Below, in pieces: positions 20,377 through 29,275 of a stretch of DNA of 64,000 nucleotides (positions are counted from its first letter, which is position 1; each line of letters opens with the position of its first letter). The notes beneath the pieces are model-generated. The model was not told where the DNA came from and searched no databases. It saw only the letters and a list, made by a program, of their open reading frames with translations. The stretch covers positions 1,116,001-1,180,000 of the forward strand of contig NZ_CP145263.1 of assembly GCF_040739495.1 (NCBI RefSeq). Direction: 5' to 3'. The DNA is from Staphylococcus capitis subsp. capitis (GTDB lineage Bacteria > Bacillota > Bacilli > Staphylococcales > Staphylococcaceae). The position numbers and the translations under genes are program-made.

Positions 20377-21642
20377 ATGAATTACCTAGACAGCTTGTAT
20401 TGGATACATGAAAGATCGAAATTTGGTATTAAACCAGGTGTCAAACGTATGGAATGGATGTTAGAACAATTTAATAATCCTCAAGATAAAATTAGAGGTA
20501 TACATGTTGGCGGCACCAATGGTAAAGGGTCTACGGTAGCATATCTAAGAACTGCTTTGGTTGAAAATGGTTATGATGTCGGAACCTTTACATCTCCGTT
20601 TATAGAAAGTTTTAATGAACGCATTAGTTTAAATGGCACACCAATTACTAATGATGAAATTGTAGATTTAGTTGAGCGTGTTAAGCCAGTTAGTGAAGCT
20701 TTAGAAAATGAAACAGAACTTGGTGGAGCAACAGAGTTCGAAATTATTACTACTATGATGTTCCTTTACTTCGGTGAAATCCATCCAGTTGATTTCGTTA
20801 TCATAGAAGCTGGTTTAGGAATTAAACACGATTCAACAAATGTATTTAAACCAATTTTATCAATTTTAACTAGTATTGGATTGGATCATACTGATATTCT
20901 TGGGTCAACTTATCTAGATATAGCAAAAGATAAATCAGCAATAATTAAACCATATACACCAGTTATCTATGCTGTGAAAAACGATGAAGCTCTTAAGTAT
21001 GTGAGAGACTATGCTTTAGAACAAAACGCTAAACCAATTGAGTTAGATAGAGAAGTAACAATCATTTCACAAGATGATGAGTTTACTTACCGATATAAAG
21101 ATTATGAACTAGAAACTATCATTTTAAATATGATGGGTGAACATCAGAAAGAAAATGCTTCCTTGGCAATTACGGCGCTTATTGAACTTAATGAAGCGGA
21201 TATTATTGATTTAGATTTTAATAAGATGATTGATGGTATTGAAACTGTAAATTGGACTGGACGTATTGAACAAGTGAAAGAACAGCCGCTTATGGTTATC
21301 GATGGTGCACATAATAATGAAAGTGTAGAAGCTTTAATCGATACTATTAAACATTACTATGGTAGAGATAAAATTGATGTACTCTTCTCAGCAATTAAAG
21401 GCAAACCAATTAATTCGATGATTCATAATTTAAGTGAAATTGCCTCGCAGTTTTATTTAGCGGATTTCGATTTTCCTAAAGCTTTAACTAAAGAAGAAAT
21501 TGCTGATGAAACTAATTTAGATAATGTAGAACTTGTAGAAGATTATGTACAGTTTATTGAAAATTACACTGGTGAAGGTTTAATCATCACGGGTAGTTTG
21601 TATTTTATAAGCGAAATAAAAGCAAAAATTAAATTTAACTAA
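20377..21642 (+). CDS. folC: Folylpolyglutamate synthase / dihydrofolate synthase
   Basis: FolC adds glutamate to dihydropteroate and to folates. The 421-residue protein is a Mur ligase relative with the P-loop GGTNGKGST at about 45-53, TSPFIESFNERI, and EAGLGIKHDSTNVF with the Mg2+-binding region, then GLDHTDILG; the C-terminal domain carries IDGAHNNES. I prefer the second ATG (20377), because the first, at 20371, is only one base from the TAGGAG ribosome binding site. It is co-transcribed with valS, as in other Firmicutes. Confidence 0.93.
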   Translation: MNYLDSLYWIHERSKFGIKPGVKRMEWMLEQFNNPQDKIRGIHVGGTNGKGSTVAYLRTALVENGYDVGTFTSPFIESFNERISLNGTPITNDEIVDLVERVKPVSEALENETELGGATEFEIITTMMFLYFGEIHPVDFVIIEAGLGIKHDSTNVFKPILSILTSIGLDHTDILGSTYLDIAKDKSAIIKPYTPVIYAVKNDEALKYVRDYALEQNAKPIELDREVTIISQDDEFTYRYKDYELETIILNMMGEHQKENASLAITALIELNEADIIDLDFNKMIDGIETVNWTGRIEQVKEQPLMVIDGAHNNESVEALIDTIKHYYGRDKIDVLFSAIKGKPINSMIHNLSEIASQFYLADFDFPKALTKEEIADETNLDNVELVEDYVQFIENYTGEGLIITGSLYFISEIKAKIKFN

Positions 21643-21648
21643 ATTAAG

Positions 21649-21696
21649 AAAGAGTAAAATGAGTAGTTATACTAACTTGTTTTACTCTTTTTTTAT
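21649..21696 (+). terminator. Intrinsic terminator of valS-folC
   Basis: An 11-bp perfect stem, 21649-21659 with 21680-21690, ends in a T run. Confidence 0.9.
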
Positions 21697-21827
21697 ATGA
21701 AAGCCATTAAAATATGGAAATTAAACATAGCCAATAAATAAGTACTCCAATGATAAAATTTCTCTAATTATGCAACTATTTACATTCAAAAGAAATTACT
21801 TATAATTATTTTAAAGGAGGATGATAA

Positions 21828-22538
21828 ATGGCTTTACTGGCTTATTCATGTAGTGCGATATTTAGTTTTTTATACCAATTTAGTCACAAGGGTACATTAA
21901 AATTTAATTATTTCTTTTCAAGATCCGTTTGTGATCATTGTAATCAAAATGTTAAGCCTTATGACTTATTACCGATTATGAGCTACATATTACTCAAAGG
22001 GCGCGCTCGCTGTTGTCACAAGAAATTACAAATATATTATTTGATAGGGGAAGTTTTAGCGCTTATACCAATATTTTTGTATTACTTTTCACATGGTAAT
22101 ATCAATTTTTCTCATTTCTTATTAACTTTTCTTTTTTTACTCAGTTTCTCTATATACGATATTAACAATCTATCGATCGACATAAGATTGTCCTCAATCT
22201 ATGTTATAGTAGCCTTCTTTTGTTCACATTTATATCTTCATACTTTTATAATTACTTTTTTAATTTCGCAATTGTTATATCTAATTCTACGTAAATATAT
22301 AGGTTACGGAGATATCGTAATTTTTAACATGCTGTCTTTATTCTTACCTTTAAATTTTCTTATTTATTTATGTATGTTTACTTTTATTTTTGGTGGTTTT
22401 ATATCCATTTTTATAAAACTTTTGATTAATAAAGATTTAAAATATATTCCATTAATTCCTTTTGTCTTCCTCTCTTTCATTTTCACTTCGCTTTTCTATA
22501 ATGATTTAAATATTGTATTAGGAGGAACATATTATTGA
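21828..22538 (+). CDS. comC: Type IV prepilin peptidase-like aspartic protease (ComC type)
   Basis: The 236-residue polytopic protein resembles the membrane peptidase/methylase that processes competence pseudopilins (ComGC and others, which are not in this window). The catalytic aspartates fit Asp111 or Asp118 ([11 protein letters not shown]) and Asp162 in the GXGD motif IGYGD. The cytoplasmic zinc loop has Cys35 and Cys38, but the second pair is altered: GRARCCHK has Cys62-Cys63 where CxxC is usual, so one cysteine is replaced by Ala60. The very hydrophobic remainder forms about seven helices. AAAGGAGG precedes the ATG. Its last four bases overlap radC. Confidence 0.82.
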   Translation: MALLAYSCSAIFSFLYQFSHKGTLKFNYFFSRSVCDHCNQNVKPYDLLPIMSYILLKGRARCCHKKLQIYYLIGEVLALIPIFLYYFSHGNINFSHFLLTFLFLLSFSIYDINNLSIDIRLSSIYVIVAFFCSHLYLHTFIITFLISQLLYLILRKYIGYGDIVIFNMLSLFLPLNFLIYLCMFTFIFGGFISIFIKLLINKDLKYIPLIPFVFLSFIFTSLFYNDLNIVLGGTYY

Positions 22539-23218
22539 AAATAAATGAAATGGCAATTTCCGAGAAACCTAGAGAGCGTCTTATGAATTACGGTGCAAAA
22601 AGCTTATCAAATGTGGAATTGTTGGCAATACTTATTAATACTGGTAGAAAAGGTTTCTCTAGCATAGATATTGCTAATGAACTTATAAAAAGTCATCATT
22701 CTATTAGACATTTAAAAAAATTATCTATCAATGATTTACTAAAAGTAAAAGGGATTGGATTGTATAAAGCAATTATATTGCAAGCAGCTTTTGAGTTAGG
22801 AGAAAGGCTAAATGCATCAAGCACGATAGATAAAGTTAAAATTACTCATCCGAGTGACGTGGCTGATTTGATGATGTCTTCTATGAAAGATTTAGATCAG
22901 GAACATTTTGTAGTATTATTACTTAATTCAAAAAATATCGTTATAAAACAATCTTGGATCTTCAAAGGAACACTTAATAGTTCGATTATTCATCCACGTG
23001 AGGTATTTAATATTGCAATTAGAGAATCCTCTAATGCTATCATTATTGTTCACAACCATCCTTCAGGTGATGTAACACCTTCTAGAGAAGACATTACTAC
23101 GACTTTACGTTTAAAAGAGTGTGGTGCTATTTTAGGAATTGATGTACTTGATCACATCATCATTGGAGATAATCAATTTACAAGTTTGGTTGAAGCAGGC
23201 TATTTTGAGGAGCATTGA
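22535..23218 (+). CDS. radC: RadC family JAMM/MPN-domain protein
   Basis: The 227-residue protein has an N-terminal helix-hairpin-helix region ([16 protein letters not shown], about 69-84) and a C-terminal MPN domain with the metal motif HNHPSGD at 173-179. RadC proteins are widespread and were once linked to DNA repair, but the biochemical role is unsettled. It starts with TTG at 22535, nine bases after AGGAGG; the TTGA overlaps the stop of the prepilin peptidase gene. Whether the two act together is unknown; the pairing is also seen in other staphylococci. Confidence 0.9.
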   Translation: MKINEMAISEKPRERLMNYGAKSLSNVELLAILINTGRKGFSSIDIANELIKSHHSIRHLKKLSINDLLKVKGIGLYKAIILQAAFELGERLNASSTIDKVKITHPSDVADLMMSSMKDLDQEHFVVLLLNSKNIVIKQSWIFKGTLNSSIIHPREVFNIAIRESSNAIIIVHNHPSGDVTPSREDITTTLRLKECGAILGIDVLDHIIIGDNQFTSLVEAGYFEEH

Positions 23219-23285
23219 AATCAATTAGTTTATATCAGTCACATAGTGTATAATTTTCTTATTAAAAAATAAGGAGATATTTTAT

Positions 23286-23567
23286 ATGAGTTTATTTCTA
23301 ATTTTAGGTATGATCATGCCAGTGATTTACGTAATAAGGCTTAATATCCTAGATAATATAATGACTATTAGACGTGGTTTCATAACGATTATTTTATCGA
23401 TTATAGGTATAGTTACAGCATCTTTGTTAGGTAGTATAGTAACAAAGCAATTGAATGAATTAATATTTATAATCATTGGAGCTATAATAACAGGTGTATT
23501 GTGGGGATTACTTCTAGTGGGGAGTTATATATTAATAAATTGGTTATCTAAATTAATTAAAAAATAA
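23286..23567 (+). CDS. Small membrane protein of unknown function
   Basis: The 93-residue protein has three hydrophobic segments (about 1-18, 30-50 and 56-85) with a short basic end, LSKLIKK. I recognise no family. The ATG has AAGGAG upstream at a good distance. A plausible promoter with TATAAT at 23249-23254 and a weak TTAGTT at 23225-23230 (18-base spacing) lies after radC, so it is probably transcribed separately. Confidence 0.7.
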   Translation: MSLFLILGMIMPVIYVIRLNILDNIMTIRRGFITIILSIIGIVTASLLGSIVTKQLNELIFIIIGAIITGVLWGLLLVGSYILINWLSKLIKK

Positions 23568-23571
23568 TAAA

Positions 23572-23630
23572 AGTTAGCTAAAAAACATTGAAGTGGTTTT
23601 GAAACATTCACTCACAATGTATAGCTAACT
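23572..23630. terminator. Long hairpin between convergent genes
   Basis: AGTTAGCTA at 23572-23580 pairs with TAGCTAACT at 23622-23630, with a second ACATTG/CAATGT stem inside. Read on the minus strand it is followed by a T-rich tract (complement of 23560-23572), so it should end the minus-strand gene at 23637-23819. On the plus strand the T run is poor. The outer stem resembles the one at 47529-47620. Confidence 0.7.
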
Positions 23631-23636
23631 CTTAAA

Positions 23637-23819
23637 TTAATTAACATAAGATATCAAGTTTTGATAGTTATCTAATAGCCAAATTACTCCTTGATACGCC
23701 AAATAAATACATAGTAAAACAATCCCTGCAGATATTAAGAAACGTAGTATAGATAGACCAACTCTAAAGAGAAGTACGACTAATAATACTATCAAAATAA
23801 TAGTTAAGATACTTATCAA
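23637..23819 (-). CDS. 60-residue hydrophobic membrane protein on the minus strand
   Basis: The short gene lies opposite its neighbours. It starts with TTG (23819-23817) exactly seven bases after a perfect AGGAGGG (23833-23827 on the minus strand). It encodes two hydrophobic segments (about 1-18 and 25-50) separated by a short Arg-containing turn (FRVGLSILRF) and ends in a polar tail, LLDNYQNLISYVN. A hairpin with a minus-strand T tract follows the stop. The ribosome binding site plus terminator argue that it is real. No family is recognised. Confidence 0.65.
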   Translation of the reverse strand: MISILTIILIVLLVVLLFRVGLSILRFLISAGIVLLCIYLAYQGVIWLLDNYQNLISYVN

Positions 23820-23981
23820 ACGCTGTCCCTCCTCATCACGTATGCATGTTATATTGCTTATTATAATTCATTTAATGAATGTTAGCATCCGTCTACAGAT
23901 ATAATATTTCTACACCTATAGTCTGATGTAAACTAAAAACATTTAACATATACTTAATTAAATATGATAAGGAGGGCGAAT

Positions 23982-24464
23982 ATGAGATTTATATTTAGTA
24001 TAGTTAAGAATATTATTGCTGTGCTAGCTATTATTGCTATTATTTATATAGCATTGAAGTATGCCCCTTTCCTTAGAGATCAAGAATGGAATCCTTTACA
24101 TGAAAGTACTAATTATATTCAACAAAATATGCATGATACTCCGGCAAATAACAGACTACCTGCTCAGCCACAAAACGGCAAAAGTTATTCATTAAAAGAA
24201 AACGACATCATCAATAATGTCCCTTCTAGTCAAATTAAAAATGTATTTAATATGATTGATAAGAAAGAATTTATGTCAGTATCTGGTATAGGTAGAATGG
24301 GCTATAATAATAAATACTTAGCAGGCCAAAGAGGGGACGAATTTATAATATATAAATTTGGTTCAGATTCTATAAGAGTATATAACACAGAGTTTGAAAT
24401 GCAACAGGATCTAAATAAATTAGGACAACATATAGAGTTAAAACCATCAGAAGCTTTTAAGTAA
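23982..24464 (+). CDS. Membrane-anchored protein of unknown function (possibly DUF4930)
   Basis: The 160-residue protein has one N-terminal transmembrane segment (about 5-27, IIAVLAIIAIIYIALKYAP) followed by a polar, probably extracellular domain with the repeated pattern GIGRMGYNNKYLAGQRGDEF. I choose the ATG at 23982, six bases after AAGGAGGG; the frame extends back to 23964, but that part contains the ribosome binding site. It may belong to the small staphylococcal family DUF4930, which I recall from this neighbourhood but cannot verify. The function is unknown. Confidence 0.75.
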   Translation: MRFIFSIVKNIIAVLAIIAIIYIALKYAPFLRDQEWNPLHESTNYIQQNMHDTPANNRLPAQPQNGKSYSLKENDIINNVPSSQIKNVFNMIDKKEFMSVSGIGRMGYNNKYLAGQRGDEFIIYKFGSDSIRVYNTEFEMQQDLNKLGQHIELKPSEAFK

Positions 24465-24552
24465 AAACTGTAAACTATGAATTTGAAATGTATTTTTAAA
24501 TAAGTTAACCTTTATGTATAGATAAATACATTAAAGGTTGGTGTGATTTCTA

Positions 24553-24693
24553 ATGGCTGAACAATCAAAAGAAAAACAAGCTAACGAACAAGCAAAAGCA
24601 CAAAATCTTTTTGCTCGTTGGAGAAAAGAAGAAACACTATATAGCGAAGACGAAAAGAAAGATAAAAATGATAGCGAAGATGAAACTAAATAA
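24553..24693 (+). CDS. 46-residue charged protein of unknown function
   Basis: The short frame encodes a protein of Glu, Lys, Asp and Gln, with a small aromatic centre (NLFARWRKEETLY) and an acidic tail. A predicted 12-bp hairpin at 24507-24539 (one bulge) lies just before the weak GGTG ribosome binding site and ties up the AAAGG upstream of it. A perfect terminator follows, so the transcript unit is compact. No family is recognised. Confidence 0.6.
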   Translation: MAEQSKEKQANEQAKAQNLFARWRKEETLYSEDEKKDKNDSEDETK

Positions 24694-24714
24694 ATTTAAA
24701 GTCATATTTTATTA

Positions 24715-24746
24715 AACTACTAACGATAAGGTTAGTAGTTTTTTTA
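24715..24746 (+). terminator. Intrinsic terminator after the 46-residue gene
   Basis: A perfect 10-bp stem, 24715-24724 with 24731-24740, is followed by T through 24746. Confidence 0.95.
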
Positions 24747-24889
24747 TGTATTTAGGCATAATGTTTTTAATAAGTTTAACATTACTTATTATAAATTTTA
24801 CCTTTTAGATTAGTTAGTGCTTTATTTCATGTAGTGAGTAATATAAAATATAAAAGGATAATAAATTTAGTCTTATAGAGGTGTTCTGG

Positions 24890-25732
24890 GTGCTTAATTT
24901 TTTCAAAAATAACAAGCTCATTGTTGTTTTATGTGCAATTATCGTTTTTATAGCGTTAATTGGTTTATCCATTCGTTCCCAAAACCAATCACCTCCAGAA
25001 CAATATGTAGGAGACTCAGTTTCTTTAGGACAAAGAGTTGTGAGTTATCCTATTAATTTTGTAACTGGAGCTATTGGAAATATTTTCAATAATGGTGGAT
25101 CGAAAGAAGATAAAAATAAAATTAAACAACTTGAGGCAAAGAATCAAAAGTTAGAAACTGAAAATAAAAAGTTTAAAAAAGAATTAGACGTTAAAGATTT
25201 ATCAAAATATGAGCCTATTTCAACAACAGTGATTGCTAGAAACCCAGATCAGTGGATGAATACAATTGTGATAGACAAGGGTTCTAAATCTGGCATTAAA
25301 AATAATATGGCGGTTATGACTTCTGAAGGTTTAGTTGGTAGAGTCACAAAGGTAAATCAATTTTCTGCTCAAGTCGATCTGATTTCCACTCATACGAGAG
25401 CAGGTAAACTTTCAGTTAACGTACAACACGGTTCTAAAAATGTTTTTGGTTTGATTGATCATTATGATGCTAAGAATGAAGAATTAGTGATTAGTGATAT
25501 TAACAACAAAGATAGTGTGAAAAAAGGAGATAAGGTAGTAACCAGTGGCTTAGCTGACCAGTTACCAAGTGATCTTTACATAGGTGAAGTTACAGATGTT
25601 GAAAATGATCAATACGGACTTGCCAAAGAGGTAAGAGTTAAGACTGGTGCTGATTTAGCTGACTTAAATCATGTATATGTTGCAAAACGTGATGTGAGCA
25701 CGATTCCCGATGATGAAAGCAGGGATAACTAA
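24890..25732 (+). CDS. mreC: Rod shape-determining protein MreC
   Basis: MreC is a membrane-anchored scaffold of peptidoglycan synthesis. The 280-residue protein has a short basic cytoplasmic start, one transmembrane helix (about 8-28), a coiled coil near 70-105 (KIKQLEAKNQKLETENKKFK) and the extracellular beta domain (VIARNPDQWMNTIVIDKGSKSG, GLVGRVTKVN). GAGG at 24877-24880 best serves the GTG at 24890; the GTG at 24881 abuts it. Staphylococci are cocci without MreB but keep mreCD; the role there is less clear. mreD overlaps by one base. Confidence 0.93.
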   Translation: MLNFFKNNKLIVVLCAIIVFIALIGLSIRSQNQSPPEQYVGDSVSLGQRVVSYPINFVTGAIGNIFNNGGSKEDKNKIKQLEAKNQKLETENKKFKKELDVKDLSKYEPISTTVIARNPDQWMNTIVIDKGSKSGIKNNMAVMTSEGLVGRVTKVNQFSAQVDLISTHTRAGKLSVNVQHGSKNVFGLIDHYDAKNEELVISDINNKDSVKKGDKVVTSGLADQLPSDLYIGEVTDVENDQYGLAKEVRVKTGADLADLNHVYVAKRDVSTIPDDESRDN

Positions 25733-26241
25733 TGCGAACGCTTTATTATTTACTAATTGGAGCACTTTTATTTTATATAGATACGGCTATAGGATTAGTT
25801 ATTCCATTGCATTTCGGTAAAATCGACATTATCTTTGTTCCTCATTTAACTTTAATGTACATATTGATAATGACTGTATATAGAGGTTTTGGTGTATCAA
25901 TTATTCTTGCTATCTTTTTCGGAATAGTTACAGATTTATATTTTGGAAGTATATACGGTTTATATATGTTTGGTTACATTATATTAGTTGTGATTGTAGA
26001 TAAATTCTTTAAAGTGTTTTATAGAGACCATACAATGCTATTTAGCATCGTGTTGTTAAGTACAGTGATACTTGAAATTTATGTAGCAGCTATATATGCA
26101 GTAATTGGATTTATTCAATTTGATTTTATTGATTTTATTTTATTCAGATTAATCCCAACGTTTATAATTAATTTTATCTTATTATTAATTTTATATCCTA
26201 TCATCAATAAAATTTACGCGAAAAATGCAAAACGCAATTGA
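25732..26241 (+). CDS. mreD: Rod shape-determining protein MreD
   Basis: The 169-residue polytopic protein has five or six hydrophobic helices with the family pattern in VPHLTLMYILIMTVYRGFG and FFGIVTDLYFGSIYGLYMFG. It partners MreC in the membrane. The start codon overlaps the mreC stop (TAATG), so the two are translationally coupled, with no separate ribosome binding site visible. rplU follows after a leader of about 190 bases. Confidence 0.9.
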   Translation: MRTLYYLLIGALLFYIDTAIGLVIPLHFGKIDIIFVPHLTLMYILIMTVYRGFGVSIILAIFFGIVTDLYFGSIYGLYMFGYIILVVIVDKFFKVFYRDHTMLFSIVLLSTVILEIYVAAIYAVIGFIQFDFIDFILFRLIPTFIINFILLLILYPIINKIYAKNAKRN

Positions 26242-26254
26242 CAGTAAAGCTTAG

Positions 26255-26410
26255 TGATGGTAAGATACAGTAGTTGAGTAGTTTCAGGCTACATACAACC
26301 GCTCAAATACAGGTTTAAGTACGAAGGCAAATATATTATTTTGTTTGTCTATTCAAGCTAGCTTCATTGTATAGCTCATGAAGGTGTCACCTGTATATGG
26401 CGTGACTTAT
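26255..26410 (+). promoter_or_regulatory. Probable L21 ribosomal protein leader
   Basis: The 188-base gap before rplU has no coding capacity. It contains ACAGGTTTAAGTACGAAGG at 26310-26328, a T-rich loop, and distal blocks ending ATGAAGGTGTCACCTGTAT near 26380-26398 that can pair with ACAGGT. A leader of this kind is known upstream of rplU in Firmicutes. I have not folded it, so the boundaries are approximate. Confidence 0.6.
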
Positions 26411-26429
26411 TATATAGGAGGTGCAAAGT

Positions 26430-26738
26430 ATGTTTGCTATTATTGAAACAGGTGGAAAACAAATCAAAGTAGAAGAAGGTCAAGAAATCTTCGTTGAAAA
26501 ATTAGACGTAAATGAAGGTGACTCATTCACTTTTGATAAAGTATTATTTGTAGGTGGAGATTCAGTAAAAGTTGGTGCGCCAACTGTTGAAGGTGCGTCA
26601 GTTACTGCTACTGTTAACAAACAAGGACGCGGCAAAAAAATCACTGTATTCACTTACAGACGTCGTAAAGACTCAAAACGTAAAAAAGGCCATCGTCAAC
26701 CATTTACTAAATTAACTATCGATAAAATTAACGCATAA
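26430..26738 (+). CDS. rplU: Large-subunit ribosomal protein bL21
   Basis: The 102-residue protein starts [20 protein letters not shown], the standard bL21 start, and ends with the basic [20 protein letters not shown] rRNA-binding segment. The start is the ATG at 26430, six bases after AGGAGG; an in-frame GTG at 26421 lies within that site. It forms rplU-prp-rpmA. Confidence 0.97.
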   Translation: MFAIIETGGKQIKVEEGQEIFVEKLDVNEGDSFTFDKVLFVGGDSVKVGAPTVEGASVTATVNKQGRGKKITVFTYRRRKDSKRKKGHRQPFTKLTIDKINA

Positions 26739-26742
26739 TTTT

Positions 26743-27063
26743 ATGATTACTGTTGATATTACAGTTGATGATGAAGGCAAAGTCACAGATGTGATCATGG
26801 ATGGTCATGCGAATCATGGTGAATATGGTCATGACATTGTCTGTGCTGGTGCCTCAGCAGTTTTATTTGGTAGTGTGAACGCAATTATGGGATTGACATC
26901 AGAAAAGCCTGACATCGATTACGATGATGATGGTGGTCATTTTCATATAAGAAGTGTTGATACTAATAACAAAGAAGCGCAATTAATTCTTCAAGCGATG
27001 TTAGTTTCTTTACAAACAATTGAAGAAGAATATAATGAGAATATCAGATTAAATTATAAGTGA
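26743..27063 (+). CDS. prp: Ribosomal-processing cysteine protease Prp
   Basis: Prp cleaves the N-terminal extension of ribosomal protein bL27, an essential step shown in S. aureus. The 106-residue protein (YsxB family) has the catalytic pair His22 ([13 protein letters not shown]) and Cys34 (IVCAGASAV), and the acidic loop [11 protein letters not shown]. It sits between rplU and its substrate gene rpmA, four bases after rplU, and its stop overlaps the ribosome binding region of rpmA. Confidence 0.95.
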   Translation: MITVDITVDDEGKVTDVIMDGHANHGEYGHDIVCAGASAVLFGSVNAIMGLTSEKPDIDYDDDGGHFHIRSVDTNNKEAQLILQAMLVSLQTIEEEYNENIRLNYK

Positions 27064-27074
27064 GGTGTATCCCG

Positions 27075-27359
27075 ATGTTAAAATTAAACTTACAATTCTT
27101 CGCATCTAAAAAAGGGGTAAGTTCTACTAAAAACGGACGTGACTCTGAATCTAAACGTTTAGGTGCTAAACGTGCTGACGGTCAATATGTATCAGGTGGT
27201 TCAATTCTTTATCGCCAACGTGGTACTAAAATCTACCCTGGTGAAAATGTAGGTCGTGGTGGCGATGATACATTATTCGCTAAAATCGACGGCGTTGTTA
27301 AATTTGAACGCAAAGGTCGCGACAAAAAACAAGTTTCTGTATACGCAGTTGCTGAATAA
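27075..27359 (+). CDS. rpmA: Large-subunit ribosomal protein bL27, made with a cleavable N-terminal extension
   Basis: The 94-residue precursor begins MLKLNLQFF, followed by [15 protein letters not shown]. The first nine residues are the Firmicutes extension removed by Prp between Phe9 and Ala10, exposing the N-terminus that reaches into the peptidyl transferase centre. The rest is a canonical bL27 ([18 protein letters not shown]). The start is the ATG at 27075 behind GAGGTG. The protease gene is directly upstream. Confidence 0.97.
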   Translation: MLKLNLQFFASKKGVSSTKNGRDSESKRLGAKRADGQYVSGGSILYRQRGTKIYPGENVGRGGDDTLFAKIDGVVKFERKGRDKKQVSVYAVAE

Positions 27360-27371
27360 TTTTGTCTAGTT

Positions 27372-27407
27372 AACACCAGAAGTGAATGCTTCTGGTGTTT
27401 TATTTTT
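27372..27407 (+). terminator. Intrinsic terminator of rplU-prp-rpmA
   Basis: A perfect 11-bp stem, 27372-27382 with 27389-27399, has a T-rich tail. Confidence 0.93.
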
Positions 27408-27502
27408 GTTTAAATTGATATACACATTAAAAATTTTTCTATAAATAGGGATAATGATATAATTATAAGGATGAAAAATTCAGAGTAAAAGAGGTGAGAT
27501 AT

Positions 27503-28795
27503 ATGTTTGTCGATCAAGTCAAAATATCTCTCAAAGCAGGTGATGGAGGTAACGGAATCACTGCTTATCGAAGAGAAAAATATGTACCTTTTGGTGGACC
27601 AGCTGGAGGTGACGGTGGTAAAGGTGCCTCAGTTGTATTTGAAGTAGATGAAGGTTTAAGAACACTTTTAGACTTTAGATATCAAAGACACTTTAAAGCT
27701 AAAAAAGGTGAAAATGGGCAAAGTAGCAATATGCATGGTAAAAATGCTGAAGACTTAGTATTAAAAGTGCCCCCAGGTACAATTATTAAAAGTGTAGAAA
27801 CTGAAGAGGTTTTAGCTGACTTAGTTGAAGACGGTCAAAGAGCTATCGTTGCACGTGGGGGCCGTGGTGGTCGTGGTAACTCTCGTTTTGCTACTCCACG
27901 TAATCCAGCACCTGATTTCAGCGAAAATGGTGAGCCCGGTGAGGAACTAGATGTAACCTTAGAACTTAAATTATTAGCGGATGTCGGTTTAGTTGGTTTC
28001 CCTAGTGTTGGTAAATCTACGTTATTATCTATTGTTTCAAAAGCAAAACCTAAAATTGGAGCTTATCATTTTACTACGATTAAGCCAAACTTAGGTGTAG
28101 TTTCTACGCCAGACAGTAGAAGTTTTGTTATGGCTGATTTACCTGGTCTTATAGAAGGTGCTTCAGATGGCGTTGGTCTAGGTCATCAATTTTTAAGACA
28201 TGTAGAACGAACTAAAGTGATTGTTCACATGATAGATATGAGTGGTTCTGAAGGAAGAGATCCTATTGAAGACTATAAAATCATCAATCAAGAACTTGTT
28301 AATTATAAGCAACGACTTGAAGATCGCCCACAGATTGTAGTGGCTAATAAAATGGACATTCCTGACGCTAAAGATAATTTAGAACTTTTTAAAGAGGAAG
28401 TTGGCGAAGATATTACAATTGTTCCGGTATCAACTATCACACGAGATAACATAGATCAATTGTTGTATCTCATTGCTGATAAACTAGAAGAAGTTAAAGA
28501 TGTTGACTTCTCAGTTGAAGAAGATGAAAATATAGGCGTCAATCGTGTTTTATATAAACACACGCCTTCCCAAGATGCATTTACAATTACTAGAGACGAC
28601 GATGGTGCTTATGTAGTAAGTGGTAATGCAATTGAAAGAATGTTCAAAATGACTGATTTCAATAGTGATCCTGCCGTACGTCGATTTGCAAGACAAATGC
28701 GTTCAATGGGTATTGATGATGCATTAAGAGAAAGAGGATGTAGCAATGGAGATATCGTTAGAATTCTAGGTGGGGAATTTGAATTTGTCGAATAG
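27503..28795 (+). CDS. obg: GTPase Obg (CgtA)
   Basis: Obg is an essential large GTPase linked to 50S maturation and the stringent response. The 430-residue protein has the glycine-rich Obg fold (1-158, with [14 protein letters not shown]), the G domain with G1 GFPSVGKS at 165-172, [10 protein letters not shown] and NKMD, and the C-terminal OCT domain found in Firmicutes. The start is the ATG at 27503 behind GAGGTG at 27491. A TATAAT at 27458-27463 could be its -10, but no clear -35 is seen. The pheB-like gene follows after 11 bases. Confidence 0.96.
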   Translation: MFVDQVKISLKAGDGGNGITAYRREKYVPFGGPAGGDGGKGASVVFEVDEGLRTLLDFRYQRHFKAKKGENGQSSNMHGKNAEDLVLKVPPGTIIKSVETEEVLADLVEDGQRAIVARGGRGGRGNSRFATPRNPAPDFSENGEPGEELDVTLELKLLADVGLVGFPSVGKSTLLSIVSKAKPKIGAYHFTTIKPNLGVVSTPDSRSFVMADLPGLIEGASDGVGLGHQFLRHVERTKVIVHMIDMSGSEGRDPIEDYKIINQELVNYKQRLEDRPQIVVANKMDIPDAKDNLELFKEEVGEDITIVPVSTITRDNIDQLLYLIADKLEEVKDVDFSVEEDENIGVNRVLYKHTPSQDAFTITRDDDGAYVVSGNAIERMFKMTDFNSDPAVRRFARQMRSMGIDDALRERGCSNGDIVRILGGEFEFVE

Positions 28796-28806
28796 GAGTG
28801 TAGACT

Positions 28807-29262
28807 ATGGACAATAAAGACTATAGAAAGTTTTATTTAATTAGAGAAGATGTATTACCAGAATCTGTTGTTAAAACTTTGAAAGTTAAAGATGCTTTAA
28901 AAAACAATCCTGAATTGTCCATTTATGATGCAGTTAAACAGTTCAACTTATCCCGTAGTGCCTTTTATAAATATAGGGAAACTATATTTCCTGTAGATGA
29001 AAAGATGCTAGATCATAGGGAGTTTACACTCATTTTATATGTTAATGATATAGTAGGAATGTTAGCACAAGTACTAAATACAATTTCAAAACTTCAATTA
29101 TCTGTATTAACGATACACCAAAGTGTACCTATGGAAGATAAAGCTACGATTACTTTATCACTTAACGCTCAATCATCCTATCTCTCAATTGATGATGTAG
29201 TCAATACACTTAGAGAAATAGAACATGTTTCAAAAGTTGAGTTAATTAGTATGAGTATGTAA
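28807..29262 (+). CDS. ACT-domain protein, PheB-like
   Basis: The 151-residue protein has an N-terminal region with helix-turn-helix character ([21 protein letters not shown], about 38-58) and a C-terminal ACT domain from about 72 ([22 protein letters not shown]). ACT domains bind amino acids. The B. subtilis counterpart next to obg is called PheB and was once proposed as a chorismate mutase, which the sequence does not support; I would treat it as an amino-acid-responsive regulator of unknown target. Start by ATG with GGAG upstream. ruvA follows after 13 bases. Confidence 0.85.
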   Translation: MDNKDYRKFYLIREDVLPESVVKTLKVKDALKNNPELSIYDAVKQFNLSRSAFYKYRETIFPVDEKMLDHREFTLILYVNDIVGMLAQVLNTISKLQLSVLTIHQSVPMEDKATITLSLNAQSSYLSIDDVVNTLREIEHVSKVELISMSM

Positions 29263-29275
29263 AGGGAGTGCCAAC

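Noticed and set aside
28807..29262. Chorismate mutase (historic pheB name)
   Set aside because: The sequence shows a helix-turn-helix-like region and an ACT domain, with no chorismate mutase fold motif visible.
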